A stretch of DNA of 64,000 nucleotides from Terriglobia bacterium (GTDB taxonomy: Bacteria > Acidobacteriota > Terriglobia > Bryobacterales > Bryobacteraceae): the NCBI GenBank assembly GCA_020073345.1, contig JAIQFI010000015.1, forward strand, positions 1 to 64,000. Direction: 5' to 3'. Shown here one piece after another: positions 7,716 to 16,353 of this stretch. A program made the position numbers and the translations under genes. Below the pieces are notes generated by a model. The model did not search any database, had not been told where the DNA came from, and saw only the letters and a program-made list of their open reading frames with translations. The number at the start of each line of letters is the position of its first letter. The first letter of the stretch is position 1.

Positions 7716-8621
7716 TCAGTAGAAACGTTTGAGGTCAATGCTTGCGTAGAGCTTCGAAACCTGATCGCCATACCCGTTGAACATCTGCGTTTTGATGACC
7801 TTGGGACTGAAGACAGTACCCTCGCCCAGCCGCTCCTCTTCCGCTTGGCTAAAGCGGGGATGCTCACGATTGGGATTGACGTTGGAAAAGAAGCCGTAGG
7901 CCTCGGGCCAGCTCAGGTTCCACGTTGTGGGCGGCTGCTGCGCCAGGAAGCGGATCCGGACGATCGACTTGATGCTCTTGAAACCGTATTTCCACGGAAC
8001 CACCAGCCGGAGGGGCGCTCCGTTCTGATTGAGCAGCGTCTCGCCATACATGCCGACGGTCAGCAGCGTGAGCGGGTGCATGGCCTCATCCAGGCGCAGA
8101 CCTTCGACGTAGGGAAACTGGATTCCTGCCTTTCTCGACGAAAGCATTTGCTGGGGGTCGTAGAAACTTTCGAACGCGACAAACTTGGCCTTGCCGGTCG
8201 GCTGCACCTGTTTCAGCAGCGCGCTGAGCGGGAAGCCGATCCAGGGCACCACGATCGACCAGGCTTCCACGCAGCGGTGACGGTAGATACGTTCCTCGAG
8301 CGGCGCGAGCTTTAGGATCTGATCGACGTCCAGGGTCTTGGGCTGGGCCACTTCGCCTTCGATCCGAACGGTCCAGGGTGAATTGGGTTTCCACTTGGGA
8401 GCGTTCTTGGCGGGCTCGTCCTTGCCTGTGCCGAATTCGTAGTAGTTGTTGTAGGTGGTGACAATTTTTTGCGGCGTGATCTTTTCGTTGCCCGCGTTGA
8501 AGGCAGTCTTGACTGCGGTGAGCGTCGCGGCGGCGGCGGGGATGGGCAGCGCCAAGGCTGCGGCCAGGAATCGACGCCGGTTCAGGTAGATTTCCTTGGG
8601 TGTGACCTGCGAGTAGCGCAT
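7716..8621 (-). CDS. msrP: MsrP, second tandem copy
   Basis: This 301-residue paralogue of the neighbouring msrP has the same layout: a twin-arginine signal (LNRRRFLAAALALPIPAAAA), the Mo-ligating Cys in YRHRCVEAWSIVVPWIGFP, and conserved LTVGMYGETLLNQNGAPLRLV and PWKYGFKSIKSI blocks. The leader before the RRR motif (RYSQVTPKEIYLN) is nearly identical to that of copy 1, so the pair arose by tandem duplication. Differences are spread over the whole protein and all visible cofactor residues are kept, so both copies look functional. They probably share MsrQ. This is the first gene of the leftward three-gene operon. Confidence 0.92.
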   Translation of the reverse strand: MRYSQVTPKEIYLNRRRFLAAALALPIPAAAATLTAVKTAFNAGNEKITPQKIVTTYNNYYEFGTGKDEPAKNAPKWKPNSPWTVRIEGEVAQPKTLDVDQILKLAPLEERIYRHRCVEAWSIVVPWIGFPLSALLKQVQPTGKAKFVAFESFYDPQQMLSSRKAGIQFPYVEGLRLDEAMHPLTLLTVGMYGETLLNQNGAPLRLVVPWKYGFKSIKSIVRIRFLAQQPPTTWNLSWPEAYGFFSNVNPNREHPRFSQAEEERLGEGTVFSPKVIKTQMFNGYGDQVSKLYASIDLKRFY

Positions 8622-8688
8622 AACACTTCCACCTACTGGCTCCGCCCAACATGGTACACCAGCCTACGGTACGCTCAAACATTCAGGG

Positions 8689-10224
8689 ATGAACGCGATC
8701 CGCAAACCAACTTTATGGCTCATCCCGTGCCTGATCGCACAGGCGGCGCTGATGACCCATCGCCTCGATCTGCTCCCGATGTGGGGCGATGAACTGTTTA
8801 CTATGGCGGCTGCTCAGCTGCCGGTAGGGAAGATGGTCGACATGGTCCGCGGCGACGTGCATCCGCCGTTGTATTTCCTGCTGGCGCACTATTGGATAAG
8901 GGTTGCGCCTGGCGACGCGCTCGTGCAGTTGCGGCTACTGTCCGTGGTATTCGCGCTGCTGGCGACGATAGCGCTAGACCGGCTGTTTCTGAAACACATC
9001 CCGGCGCCCGTGCGGCTCTGGTGTCTGACACTGTGGACGTTTTCGGCCTGCATGCTGCTCTATTCGCGCATGGCGCGATCCTACAGCCTGCAGGTCCTCG
9101 GATTCGTGATCGTCTGCTGGGCCGCCTGGCGCTGGAGCCAGGAGTTCTCTTCGTGGAAACGGCTGATGATCTGCGCTGGTTCGCTCGCGGCACTGCTCTA
9201 CACGCACTACGCGCCGGGGTTCGCGGCGTGGGCCGGCGTCAACGTGCTGCTTCTGCCGCAGGTATTGAAAGGCGCCCGCCGGCGTCCTGGGCGCTGGCTG
9301 ACGGGAAACGCGATCGTACTGGGCGCCTATCTGCCGTGGCTCATGCTGACGTCGATGCTCACGGCCTGGCGGGCCAGGCCTGGCCTGCTCCTTGTAACCG
9401 GCAATACTCTGGCGGAAACAGGAGTCAAACTGGCGTACTGGGTCTTCTCTTTTTTCTACGGCGAAGCGATCCCGGTGTGGATGCTTCCGGTGACGGCGCT
9501 GCTGGCGATACCGGTCGTGTGGCTGCTCTGGATGGGAGTAAGGACGGGAGCGGCCCAAGGTGTCCGGGCATGGCTATTCGCCGTCGCCAGCACGACTCTG
9601 CTTGGATTCGTGGTCGTGGCTGGCTGGGTTTCCTATGCGTTCGTTCCGGCGCGGCTGCTGTTCTTATTACCGCTGGCGCTGCTCGCAATCGCCGCTGGAG
9701 CATACCGTGCGCCACGCGCGGGAAGCGTGATTGCGGCAGCGCTCCTGGCCGCGAACCTGGCCGGCATCGGTAGCTATTTCCAGGCGCGCGATCTGCTGAA
9801 CATCGGCTATCTGGCGCCGCTGGACCGCATCGCGCGGGACATCGCCGGCAGCTCGTCACCGGCTGACACGATCGTGCTGGTCGACGGACCGAATCTGAGC
9901 GGTGTCGTGCTGGATTACTATCTTCCGGGCTTCTCCGTGCGGTACATCTTTGATGAGCAGGAGGCCGAAGCCGCCTGGCGGGAAGTCAAGGCTCCCGTGA
10001 ACCGCCACGTCTGGTTTTTGCGCAATCCCCGCGATGTCACGCCGGGGCATGTGCTGGAGCGGCTGGAAACCGAGATGCGCCAGTCACCTGAATTCACAAG
10101 TCAAGGCAAGCTACACCCCTACATGTCTTTTTCGCCGACCCATAAAGCGCTGATGCGGCTGATGAATGTGCAGGTTTCTTCAGACTGGATGTACGCCGCG
10201 TGGGAGTTTCGCAAGCCTAGCTGA
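8689..10224 (+). CDS. GT39/ArnT-like polytopic glycosyltransferase (GT-C fold)
   Basis: This 511-residue inner-membrane protein has about ten or eleven helices. The first periplasmic loop has the GT-C signature: an Asp-Glu pair in MWGDELFTMAA and a DVHPPLYFLLAHYW segment, as in mannosyl- and aminoarabinose-transferases that use polyprenyl-phosphate sugars. The C-terminal soluble part (after about residue 380) has alternating strands and helices (TIVLVDGPNLSGVVLDYYLPG). It should transfer a sugar to lipid, polysaccharide or protein outside the membrane; donor and acceptor are unknown. Its 3' end overlaps the convergent response-regulator gene by 8 bp. Confidence 0.82.
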   Translation: MNAIRKPTLWLIPCLIAQAALMTHRLDLLPMWGDELFTMAAAQLPVGKMVDMVRGDVHPPLYFLLAHYWIRVAPGDALVQLRLLSVVFALLATIALDRLFLKHIPAPVRLWCLTLWTFSACMLLYSRMARSYSLQVLGFVIVCWAAWRWSQEFSSWKRLMICAGSLAALLYTHYAPGFAAWAGVNVLLLPQVLKGARRRPGRWLTGNAIVLGAYLPWLMLTSMLTAWRARPGLLLVTGNTLAETGVKLAYWVFSFFYGEAIPVWMLPVTALLAIPVVWLLWMGVRTGAAQGVRAWLFAVASTTLLGFVVVAGWVSYAFVPARLLFLLPLALLAIAAGAYRAPRAGSVIAAALLAANLAGIGSYFQARDLLNIGYLAPLDRIARDIAGSSSPADTIVLVDGPNLSGVVLDYYLPGFSVRYIFDEQEAEAAWREVKAPVNRHVWFLRNPRDVTPGHVLERLETEMRQSPEFTSQGKLHPYMSFSPTHKALMRLMNVQVSSDWMYAAWEFRKPS

Positions 10225-10870
10225 TAATGCCCTTGCGCACTGCGTACAGGATCAGCTCCGGGGCGCTGTGCAGGTTCAGCTTTTGCAGAATGTGGGTGCG
10301 GTGGGTTTCCACCGTATAGAGGCTGAGGCTCAGCATTCCCGCGATTTCCTTATTGCTCTTACCCTCGGCTACCAGTTGCAGGACTTCCCGCTCGCGGTTG
10401 GTCAGCAGCTCGTAGCTGTCTTCCGCACCCTGCTCATCGAGCTGGTGCATGTAGTCCTCTTTGAGCAGACGCCGCACGGCGGGGCTGAAAAAGGATTTGC
10501 CTTCCGTAATCGCGCCGATTGCGGCAATGAGATCGGCTTCGGCGGAATCCTTAAGCAGGTAGGCGCGCGCGCCGGCCTTGAGCGAACGGATCACGTAGCT
10601 CTCGTCTTTGTGCATGCTGAGAATCGCCACCGCGGTATGGGGATTCCGGTTGACGATCTGGCGCGTGGCCTCGACGCCGTTCAATTGCGGCATGGCGATA
10701 TCCATGATCACCACATCGGGGTTTTCCGCCGCCGCCAGATCCACGGCCTGGCGCCCATCCGCCGCTTCCCCGACAACCGTCAGATCCGGCTGGCGCTCGA
10801 GCAGCAGACGCAAGCCATTGCGCATTACGGTGTGGTCGTCGGCCAGGAGAATACGAGTCATGTGGCCCAC
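10217..10870 (-). CDS. NarL/FixJ-family response regulator
   Basis: The 217-residue protein has a receiver domain with the acidic pair at residues 11-12 and phospho-acceptor Asp57 (VVIMDIAMPQLNG), then a C-terminal LuxR-type helix-turn-helix (LTNREREVLQLVAEGKSNKEIAGML with recognition helix LYTVETHRTHIL). It is the transcriptional output of the histidine kinase whose gene ends 3 bp upstream, so the two form one leftward operon. Start choice is between Met1 and Met4 (MTRILLADDH); the second is closer to the family norm. Targets are not visible in the window. Confidence 0.94.
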   Translation of the reverse strand: MGHMTRILLADDHTVMRNGLRLLLERQPDLTVVGEAADGRQAVDLAAAENPDVVIMDIAMPQLNGVEATRQIVNRNPHTAVAILSMHKDESYVIRSLKAGARAYLLKDSAEADLIAAIGAITEGKSFFSPAVRRLLKEDYMHQLDEQGAEDSYELLTNREREVLQLVAEGKSNKEIAGMLSLSLYTVETHRTHILQKLNLHSAPELILYAVRKGIIS

Positions 10871-10873
10871 ATG

Positions 10874-12211
10874 TTAGCTCGCTAGAGGCAGCTCCACATC
10901 CACTTTTGTGCCTGTCCCTGGACTGGACTGAACATGAAACGCCCCGCCCAGGTGGCGGACCCGCTCCTCCATGCCCACCAGGCCTAGGCCGCGCACGCGC
11001 CCGGCGTCAAACCCCCGGCCGTCGTCTTCCACCGAAAGAACGATTCGGGAGTCCTCCTGGCGCACCACAACCCTCACGGAACGCGCCTGGGCGTGGCGGG
11101 CGCAATTGTGCAAAGCTTCCTGAACCACGCGGTAGATGCAGGTTTTCAGGGCGTCCGGCAGCTCTCCGGCCGAATCCGACGCCGCCACGTGCACGCGAAT
11201 TCCGGTGCGCTTGGAAACCTCGCGCGCTTGCCATTCCAGGGCCGGCACCAGGCCGAAATCGTCCAGCATGGAGGGCCGCAGCAGCAGCGTCATGTTGCGG
11301 ATGATATTCACGCTGGCTTCGGCTAGTTTCTTGATCGAATCCACGTGCTGGCGGACATGCGCGTCATCCGGAGCGACATGGGCGGCGGCGTTCCCGGCTT
11401 CCATCAGCAGGGCCGAAAGCGACTGGCCGACTTCGTCATGCAGCTCGCGCGAAATATTGCGCCGCTCTTCTTCCTGGGCCGAAACCAGACGCGCGGACAG
11501 CTCCGTCAGCTCCTGCTGGGTATGCAGAACTTGCCCGTAGCGCTGTTCCAGCTCCTGTTCCAGCCGCAAAGTTCGCCAGATGGTAAACCCGGCCAGTAGC
11601 AAGCCCATGCCCACGGCCAGAGCCACTATCAGACTCAGGCGGCGCCGCAGGCGGTCGAACGTTTCATTCATCCGGGCGTCCGATGCGGCCATCTGCCGCG
11701 AGCTGATCGCGTCCACCTGGTCCACCATCTGGATCAGTTCCGCCCGATGCTGGCGGACTTGGTTGGACAAATACTCGGAGCCGCGCAGCAGGCGGTTTTC
11801 GGCCGGGATCTCGGCGATGAAGGCCAGCAGCTTCCAGTACAACTGGAGTTCCGAGCGCAATTCATTCAAAGCGGCGCTCTCGGTGGGATCGATCAGGGTG
11901 GCGCATTCGGCCAGCGCTTGGTCCGTCCCGGCGCGGGTTTCGGCGAACCGCTCGATCTGCGCGGCGCTGCTTTTCTCATCCAGGGCCAGCAGGTAATCGC
12001 GCATGACAATGGCCGATTGGTAGATCCCGGTTCGAATCTGGTCGAGTGCGTGGTCCCGCCGGAGGTAGGTGTTGCGCTCCTCCAGGTCGCTGGTGCGGAC
12101 CTGTTCGAGGGTTCTCAGTGCATAGCCGCCGGCCAGGAGCATCAGCAGCAGCAGGCTCCCGAACCCCGCCAAAAGCAAGGGTCGTCCGCCGGGTTTCCGT
12201 GACAAAGGCAT
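10874..12211 (-). CDS. Membrane sensor histidine kinase, HisKA_3 type
   Basis: In this 445-residue kinase, two transmembrane helices (about 11-31 and 193-212) flank a roughly 160-residue helical extracytoplasmic domain of the CHASE3 or four-helix-bundle kind. After a coiled coil, the dimerisation domain has the phospho-acceptor His258 in RRNISRELHDEVGQSLSALL. The HATPase domain carries the N-box (ALHNCARHAQA) and G-box (VEDDGRGFD, GLGLVGMEERV). It should phosphorylate the adjacent NarL-type regulator. The signal is unknown. The gene is divergent from the Pal-like lipoprotein gene, with a 12-bp palindrome between them. Confidence 0.93.
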   Translation of the reverse strand: MPLSRKPGGRPLLLAGFGSLLLLMLLAGGYALRTLEQVRTSDLEERNTYLRRDHALDQIRTGIYQSAIVMRDYLLALDEKSSAAQIERFAETRAGTDQALAECATLIDPTESAALNELRSELQLYWKLLAFIAEIPAENRLLRGSEYLSNQVRQHRAELIQMVDQVDAISSRQMAASDARMNETFDRLRRRLSLIVALAVGMGLLLAGFTIWRTLRLEQELEQRYGQVLHTQQELTELSARLVSAQEEERRNISRELHDEVGQSLSALLMEAGNAAAHVAPDDAHVRQHVDSIKKLAEASVNIIRNMTLLLRPSMLDDFGLVPALEWQAREVSKRTGIRVHVAASDSAGELPDALKTCIYRVVQEALHNCARHAQARSVRVVVRQEDSRIVLSVEDDGRGFDAGRVRGLGLVGMEERVRHLGGAFHVQSSPGTGTKVDVELPLAS

Positions 12212-12251
12212 CGGAATCCTAAGTCTAACCTGAGCCTCCGATTAAGGAATA

Positions 12252-12263
12252 CCGTGTACACGG
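12252..12263. promoter_or_regulatory. 12-bp perfect palindrome in divergent promoter region
   Basis: CCGTGTACACGG reads the same on both strands and lies between the histidine kinase start (12211) and the pal-like start (12308). A dimeric regulator could bind here. No transcription factor can be named from the sequence. Confidence 0.35.
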
Positions 12264-12307
12264 GATTGCCGGATTGTCCGTCGAATGCATTAATGGAGGA
12301 AAGCCGT

Positions 12308-12907
12308 ATGAGACAAGCGAACTCACTCGTAAAGGGGATGACTGCGATTGCGCTGGTTTCTGTCGCAGCCTGTTCACACACAGTGGCTACCGTCAGCAAG
12401 CCTGCCGATGTCACGCCGGTAGCCACTACCTCGCCAAAGCCGGCGCCCACGCCCGTCAAGGCCAGAACCGATGCTCCCACTGCGCCGAAACAGGCAGCGG
12501 TGCAGGCGCCCAAACCGGCCACCATGCCGGCCGACACACGCAAGAGGCTCGACGAATATCTGGCAAAGCTCGAGGATGCGCTGTTTGATTATGACAAGAG
12601 CACCATTAGGTCCGACGCCAGCGCCGCCCTGCGCGACGACGTGAGCGTGATCCGAGGGATTCTCGCGGACTATCCGAATGAGAAGCTGGTTATCGAAGGC
12701 CACGCCGACGAACGTGGATCAGCCGAATACAATCTGGCGTTGGGCGATCGCCGGGCGCACGCCGTCCAGGAATTCCTGTCCTCGATGGGCATTCCCGGTC
12801 CGCAATTGGCGGTAGTCAGTTATGGCAAGGAGAGGCCGGTCTGCGCGGACGAATCGGAGAGTTGCTGGCAGAAAAATCGCCGCGCGCATGTGACCGCGGC
12901 ACCCTGA
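12308..12907 (+). CDS. pal: Pal-like OmpA-family outer-membrane lipoprotein
   Basis: ATG 12308 is preceded by a strong GGAGGAAAG site, so the longer upstream frame is not used. The 199-residue product begins with a lipoprotein signal (MRQANSLVKGMTAIALVSVAAC, lipobox VAAC). A Pro/Ala/Lys-rich linker (about 25-75) follows, then an OmpA-type peptidoglycan-binding domain with LFDYDKSTIR, KLVIEGHADERGSAEYNLALGDRRA and the C-terminal NRRAHV. The layout matches Pal, which tethers the outer membrane to peptidoglycan, but no tolB lies next to it, so the name is by domain only. An intrinsic terminator follows at 13015. Confidence 0.83.
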   Translation: MRQANSLVKGMTAIALVSVAACSHTVATVSKPADVTPVATTSPKPAPTPVKARTDAPTAPKQAAVQAPKPATMPADTRKRLDEYLAKLEDALFDYDKSTIRSDASAALRDDVSVIRGILADYPNEKLVIEGHADERGSAEYNLALGDRRAHAVQEFLSSMGIPGPQLAVVSYGKERPVCADESESCWQKNRRAHVTAAP

Positions 12908-12920
12908 CTCGGACTTAAAG

Positions 12921-12979
12921 CCCACAGAGGCGCGGGCGCACCTTCCATCAAAGAAGTTCGCCCGCGCCTTCATTGTGGG
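12921..12979. repeat. Long imperfect inverted repeat downstream of pal
   Basis: GGCGCGGGCG (12929-12938) pairs perfectly with CGCCCGCGCC (12959-12968), and the outer CCCACA (12921-12926) pairs with TGTGGG (12974-12979). There is no T-run on either side. It lies between the pal stop and the T-tailed terminator and may protect or help terminate the transcript. Confidence 0.55.
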
Positions 12980-13014
12980 TGATTCAAGCAAAAGTTGCCC
13001 TGCCGGAGCGAGAC

Positions 13015-13052
13015 CCCCGCCGGAGCCAAGCAGTGCCCGGCGGGGTTTTTTT
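13015..13052 (+). terminator. Intrinsic terminator after pal
   Basis: A perfect 9-bp stem, CCCCGCCGG (13015-13023) with CCGGCGGGG (13037-13045), has a 13-base loop and is followed by seven T residues (13046-13052). This is a textbook rho-independent terminator on the plus strand. Confidence 0.9.
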
Positions 13053-13127
13053 GTCTAAAACGGGTACACTGTCCTCTATGTGCGCAGCCAGGTAAGCTGC
13101 ATCGGGCCGGGCACTCCGAGGAGGACT

Positions 13128-13934
13128 ATGAAGTGGTTTTACGCGGAAGCCGGGAAGCAGGTAGGTCCCGTGGAAGAATCCGCTCTGGACGACTTGGTTC
13201 GTCAGGGCGTAGTGCGTGACGACACTCTGGTGTGGCGCGAAGGCATGGCTGCCTGGCAGCGCCATGCAGCCGTACGCGGCTCCAGCCCCGGCCAGGCATC
13301 GGCTGCCCCACCTCTTCCGGCGGCGCCCGCCGCAGCCCCGGCGTCTGCTGGCTACATCCGCTATTGCTCCGAGTGCGGCCGAGCGTTCCCGGCGAGCCAA
13401 CTCAGCACTTTCGGGGACGTATTGGTCTGCGGACAGTGCCAGCCGGCCTATTCCCAGCGCCTCTCGGGAGCACGCCAATTTGGCGGCTTCTGGATACGCT
13501 TCCTGGCGATCATTATCGACGCGATCATTATTGGTGTCGTTAGCGCCATCATTCGCATCCCGCTCGGGCTGGCGGGCCTGGGGGTAGGGTTGGGGCTGGG
13601 CCGTAATCCGGATCCCAACCAGGTGCTGGCCGCTGTGCCGGCGCTCATGAGCCTGATCGGCCTGTCCTTCTTCATTCAGATGGCTCTTTCCTTGGCATAC
13701 GACGTTTATTTCCTGACCACGAAGGGCGCGACCCCGGGGAAAATGGCGCTGGGACTCAAAGTCACGCGTGCCGACGGGGGCCCGATATCGGCCGGACTCG
13801 CCGTCGCGCGGTATTTCGCCAAGATTCTCAGTGGGCTCACTTTGTGGATCGGGTTCATCATTGCGGGGTTTGACCGTGAAAAACGATCCCTGCATGATCA
13901 CATTTGCGGCACGCGCGTGGTCAAGGTCCGTTAA
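13128..13934 (+). CDS. GYF_2 / zinc-ribbon / RDD-family membrane protein
   Basis: ATG 13128 follows a GAGGAG site and gives 268 residues; the frame extends upstream but without a ribosome site. Domains in order are a GYF_2-type domain (1-50, starting MKWFYAEAGKQVGPV and with DDTLVWREGMAAWQ), a Pro/Ala linker, a four-cysteine knuckle (YCSECGRAF...LVCGQCQP, about 78-105), and an RDD membrane domain (about 115-265) with GFWIRFLAIIIDAIIIG, TPGKMALGLKV and the closing LHDHICGTRVV. RDD proteins are small membrane proteins of mostly unknown, possibly transport-related role. The same three-part layout is common in uncharacterised bacterial proteins. Function is not assigned. Confidence 0.85.
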   Translation: MKWFYAEAGKQVGPVEESALDDLVRQGVVRDDTLVWREGMAAWQRHAAVRGSSPGQASAAPPLPAAPAAAPASAGYIRYCSECGRAFPASQLSTFGDVLVCGQCQPAYSQRLSGARQFGGFWIRFLAIIIDAIIIGVVSAIIRIPLGLAGLGVGLGLGRNPDPNQVLAAVPALMSLIGLSFFIQMALSLAYDVYFLTTKGATPGKMALGLKVTRADGGPISAGLAVARYFAKILSGLTLWIGFIIAGFDREKRSLHDHICGTRVVKVR

Positions 13935-14034
13935 AACCGGAGCGGTAAGTCGTCCAGCAGGACTTTCGTCCCAGGACCCTCCCAGGACTTGGGGTTCGTT
14001 GCACCCCACTGGATTTGGCGTCAAGATAGAAGCT

Positions 14035-16326
14035 ATGAAACGCGGTATATTCTTGCGGTGTCTGCCGTTGCTGCTATTGGTGTTGGCGTCCTGCAGCAGA
14101 GACCCGAAAAGTTACGTCGATAACGGCAACAAGTTTTTCGCCAGAGCCAAGTACAAAGAAGCCGTCATCATGTACAAAAAGGCGCTGAGCAAGGATCAGA
14201 AATTTGGCGAGGCCTATTACCGTCTGGGGCTGACCGACTTGAAGCTCGGAGCTCTCGGGGAGGCCGTCGGAATGCTTCGCCGCGCCGCGGAGCTGCAGCC
14301 CGACAACACCGACGCCGCCAACCAGCTGGCGAACATATATGTGTTCGCCTCCACTCAGGACCAGCAGCACACCGGGCAGCTTTTAAAGGAGGCCTCCGGG
14401 CTGGCTGAAACAATTCTCGCCAAGGATCCCAATTCCTACGATGGTCATCGGCTCTCCGGCCAGATTGCGCTCTTGAAACAGGATCCCAAAACTGCCATCG
14501 CGGAATTGCAGCTTGCCAATCGCATAAAACCGAATCAATCCGATGTGGTGATGGCGTATTACCAGGCGTTGGTCGTCGACAAGCAGGAAGCGGCAGCGGA
14601 AAAACTGGCTCGGGATTTCATCACTCAGCAAAAAGCTTTTGGCGCGATTTACGACCGTTTGTACGTCCAGTACATGACCGATAAGCGGCTTGACGATGCG
14701 GAAGCGATTCTGAAGCTGAAAACCGAGAATAATCCCAAATCGGCGAACTACCTGCTCCAACTGGCGGCGCACTACTATATCGTGAAACGGCAGCCGGACA
14801 TGGACGCCGTCATTCGCAAGCTGACCGGCTCCAAAGACTTCCCCGAGGGGCACTTGCTGGCGGGCGATTTCTACTTGTTCCGGCTGCGCCAATTCGAGTT
14901 GGCGAAACAGCAGTACGAAGCCGGAATCGCCGCGTTTCCGAAGGACAAAGCAGTGTATCAGAAGCGCTTGATCGAGTTGTACGCGACTACCGGAAGCAGT
15001 AGCCAGGCCAATCAGATGGTAGAAGCTCTTCTGAAGGAAAACCCCAAGGATGCCGACGCCATCGCGATGCATGCGGCCCTCATGCTGAGCAGCGGGAAAA
15101 GGGAGCAAGTGGATCAGGCCGCGATCGACCTGCAGAGCCTGGTCGCGAGAAATCCCACCAATCACCTGCTGCGATTCAACTACGCTCGAGCATTGCTGGC
15201 CAAAGGCCAGCTTGAGCCGGCCCGCTTGCAGTTGGAAGACGCGGTCAAGGCGCGTCCGGACTTCGTGGCGGCGCGCGAATTGCTGGCCAAGGTTTATCTG
15301 GCCAAACAGGATCCGGCGAAAGCGCTCCAAGTTTCTGAAGAGCTGCTGCAGCTGGACAAGAACAACCTGGTCGGACATCTCACGCACTCAGCCGCGCTGC
15401 TGTCCTTGGGGACTATCGACAAGGCTCGGCAGGAGTTGGATCTGATCACCCAGTTGTACCCGCAGAGCCCGGATGCCCGTTATCAGGTGGGCCTGCTGGC
15501 TTGGCAGGACAAAGACTATAAGAAGGCCGAAGAGGTATTCGGGGCGCTATATCGGGACAACCACGACAGCCGGGGATTGATGGGAATCACGGAAACGCTG
15601 GCCGCGCAAAACCGCCTTCCCGATGCCATCAAGGAAATGGACAAAGCTGTGGCCGCGCAGCCCGATCGGCAGGATTTGAAGCTGGGTCGGGCCAATCTGT
15701 ACGTCCGCTCGCAACGCTACGACGAGGCCATCGCGACCTATAAGGCTTTGCTGGAAAAAGAACCGAATTCGAGCGATATGCTGTTCCGGCTGGCGGAAAC
15801 CTACCGCCTTAAGGGCGATATCAATCTGGCGGCGGACATGTTCCGCAAATCCAGTCAGGCGGCACCCAATAACCCGCTTCCCCTGCTGAAACTGGGCTTG
15901 ATCCTGGAAACCATCGGTCCGGTCGACCAAGCCAAGGCGGTGTATGAGCAGATCCTCAAGATCGAACCTAACAATCCCGTCGCCCTGAACAATCTGGCAT
16001 ACCGCAAGGCCGAGGAGGGGTTGGACCTGGATTCGGCTCTCACCATGGCGCAGCGGGCCCGCCAGCTCGCGCCCAATGCGACCGCTATGGCCGATACACT
16101 GGGCTGGATCTACATCAAGAAAAACCTGAGCACGGACGCAGTTCGCATCTTCGATGACTTAGTCAGGAAAAACCCCGCGAATTCCACCTTCCGCTATCAC
16201 TACGGACTGGCGTTGATCCAGAAGGGCGACAAATCTTCCGCCCGGCGCGAACTGGAGGCCGCACTCAAGAACAAGCCTTCCAAGGACGAAGCCGGCAAGA
16301 TCCAAGATCTGCTCAAGAACCTGTAA
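14035..16326 (+). CDS. TPR-repeat lipoprotein resembling PEP-CTERM system protein PrsT
   Basis: Starting at ATG 14035, the 763-residue product has a lipoprotein signal (lipobox LVLASC) and then tetratricopeptide repeats over almost its whole length, beginning with NGNKFFARAKYKEAVIMYKKALSKD. Repeats have the usual alternation of small and aromatic residues (for example NLAYRKAEEGLDLDSALTMAQRA). It is anchored in the envelope and should act as a scaffold. Length, lipobox and repeat architecture match the long TPR lipoproteins found with exosortase and exopolysaccharide loci. The next gene encodes a CAAX-protease-like protein of the kind linked to the same systems. No exosortase or PEP-CTERM substrate is seen in this window. 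Confidence 0.75.
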   Translation: MKRGIFLRCLPLLLLVLASCSRDPKSYVDNGNKFFARAKYKEAVIMYKKALSKDQKFGEAYYRLGLTDLKLGALGEAVGMLRRAAELQPDNTDAANQLANIYVFASTQDQQHTGQLLKEASGLAETILAKDPNSYDGHRLSGQIALLKQDPKTAIAELQLANRIKPNQSDVVMAYYQALVVDKQEAAAEKLARDFITQQKAFGAIYDRLYVQYMTDKRLDDAEAILKLKTENNPKSANYLLQLAAHYYIVKRQPDMDAVIRKLTGSKDFPEGHLLAGDFYLFRLRQFELAKQQYEAGIAAFPKDKAVYQKRLIELYATTGSSSQANQMVEALLKENPKDADAIAMHAALMLSSGKREQVDQAAIDLQSLVARNPTNHLLRFNYARALLAKGQLEPARLQLEDAVKARPDFVAARELLAKVYLAKQDPAKALQVSEELLQLDKNNLVGHLTHSAALLSLGTIDKARQELDLITQLYPQSPDARYQVGLLAWQDKDYKKAEEVFGALYRDNHDSRGLMGITETLAAQNRLPDAIKEMDKAVAAQPDRQDLKLGRANLYVRSQRYDEAIATYKALLEKEPNSSDMLFRLAETYRLKGDINLAADMFRKSSQAAPNNPLPLLKLGLILETIGPVDQAKAVYEQILKIEPNNPVALNNLAYRKAEEGLDLDSALTMAQRARQLAPNATAMADTLGWIYIKKNLSTDAVRIFDDLVRKNPANSTFRYHYGLALIQKGDKSSARRELEAALKNKPSKDEAGKIQDLLKNL

Positions 16327-16353
16327 CGAGATCCATTTTCCACGAGACCCCGA

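Noticed and set aside
13768-14034. N-terminal extension of the TPR lipoprotein
   Set aside because: It overlaps the RDD gene in another frame; the lipoprotein signal at ATG 14035 fixes the start.
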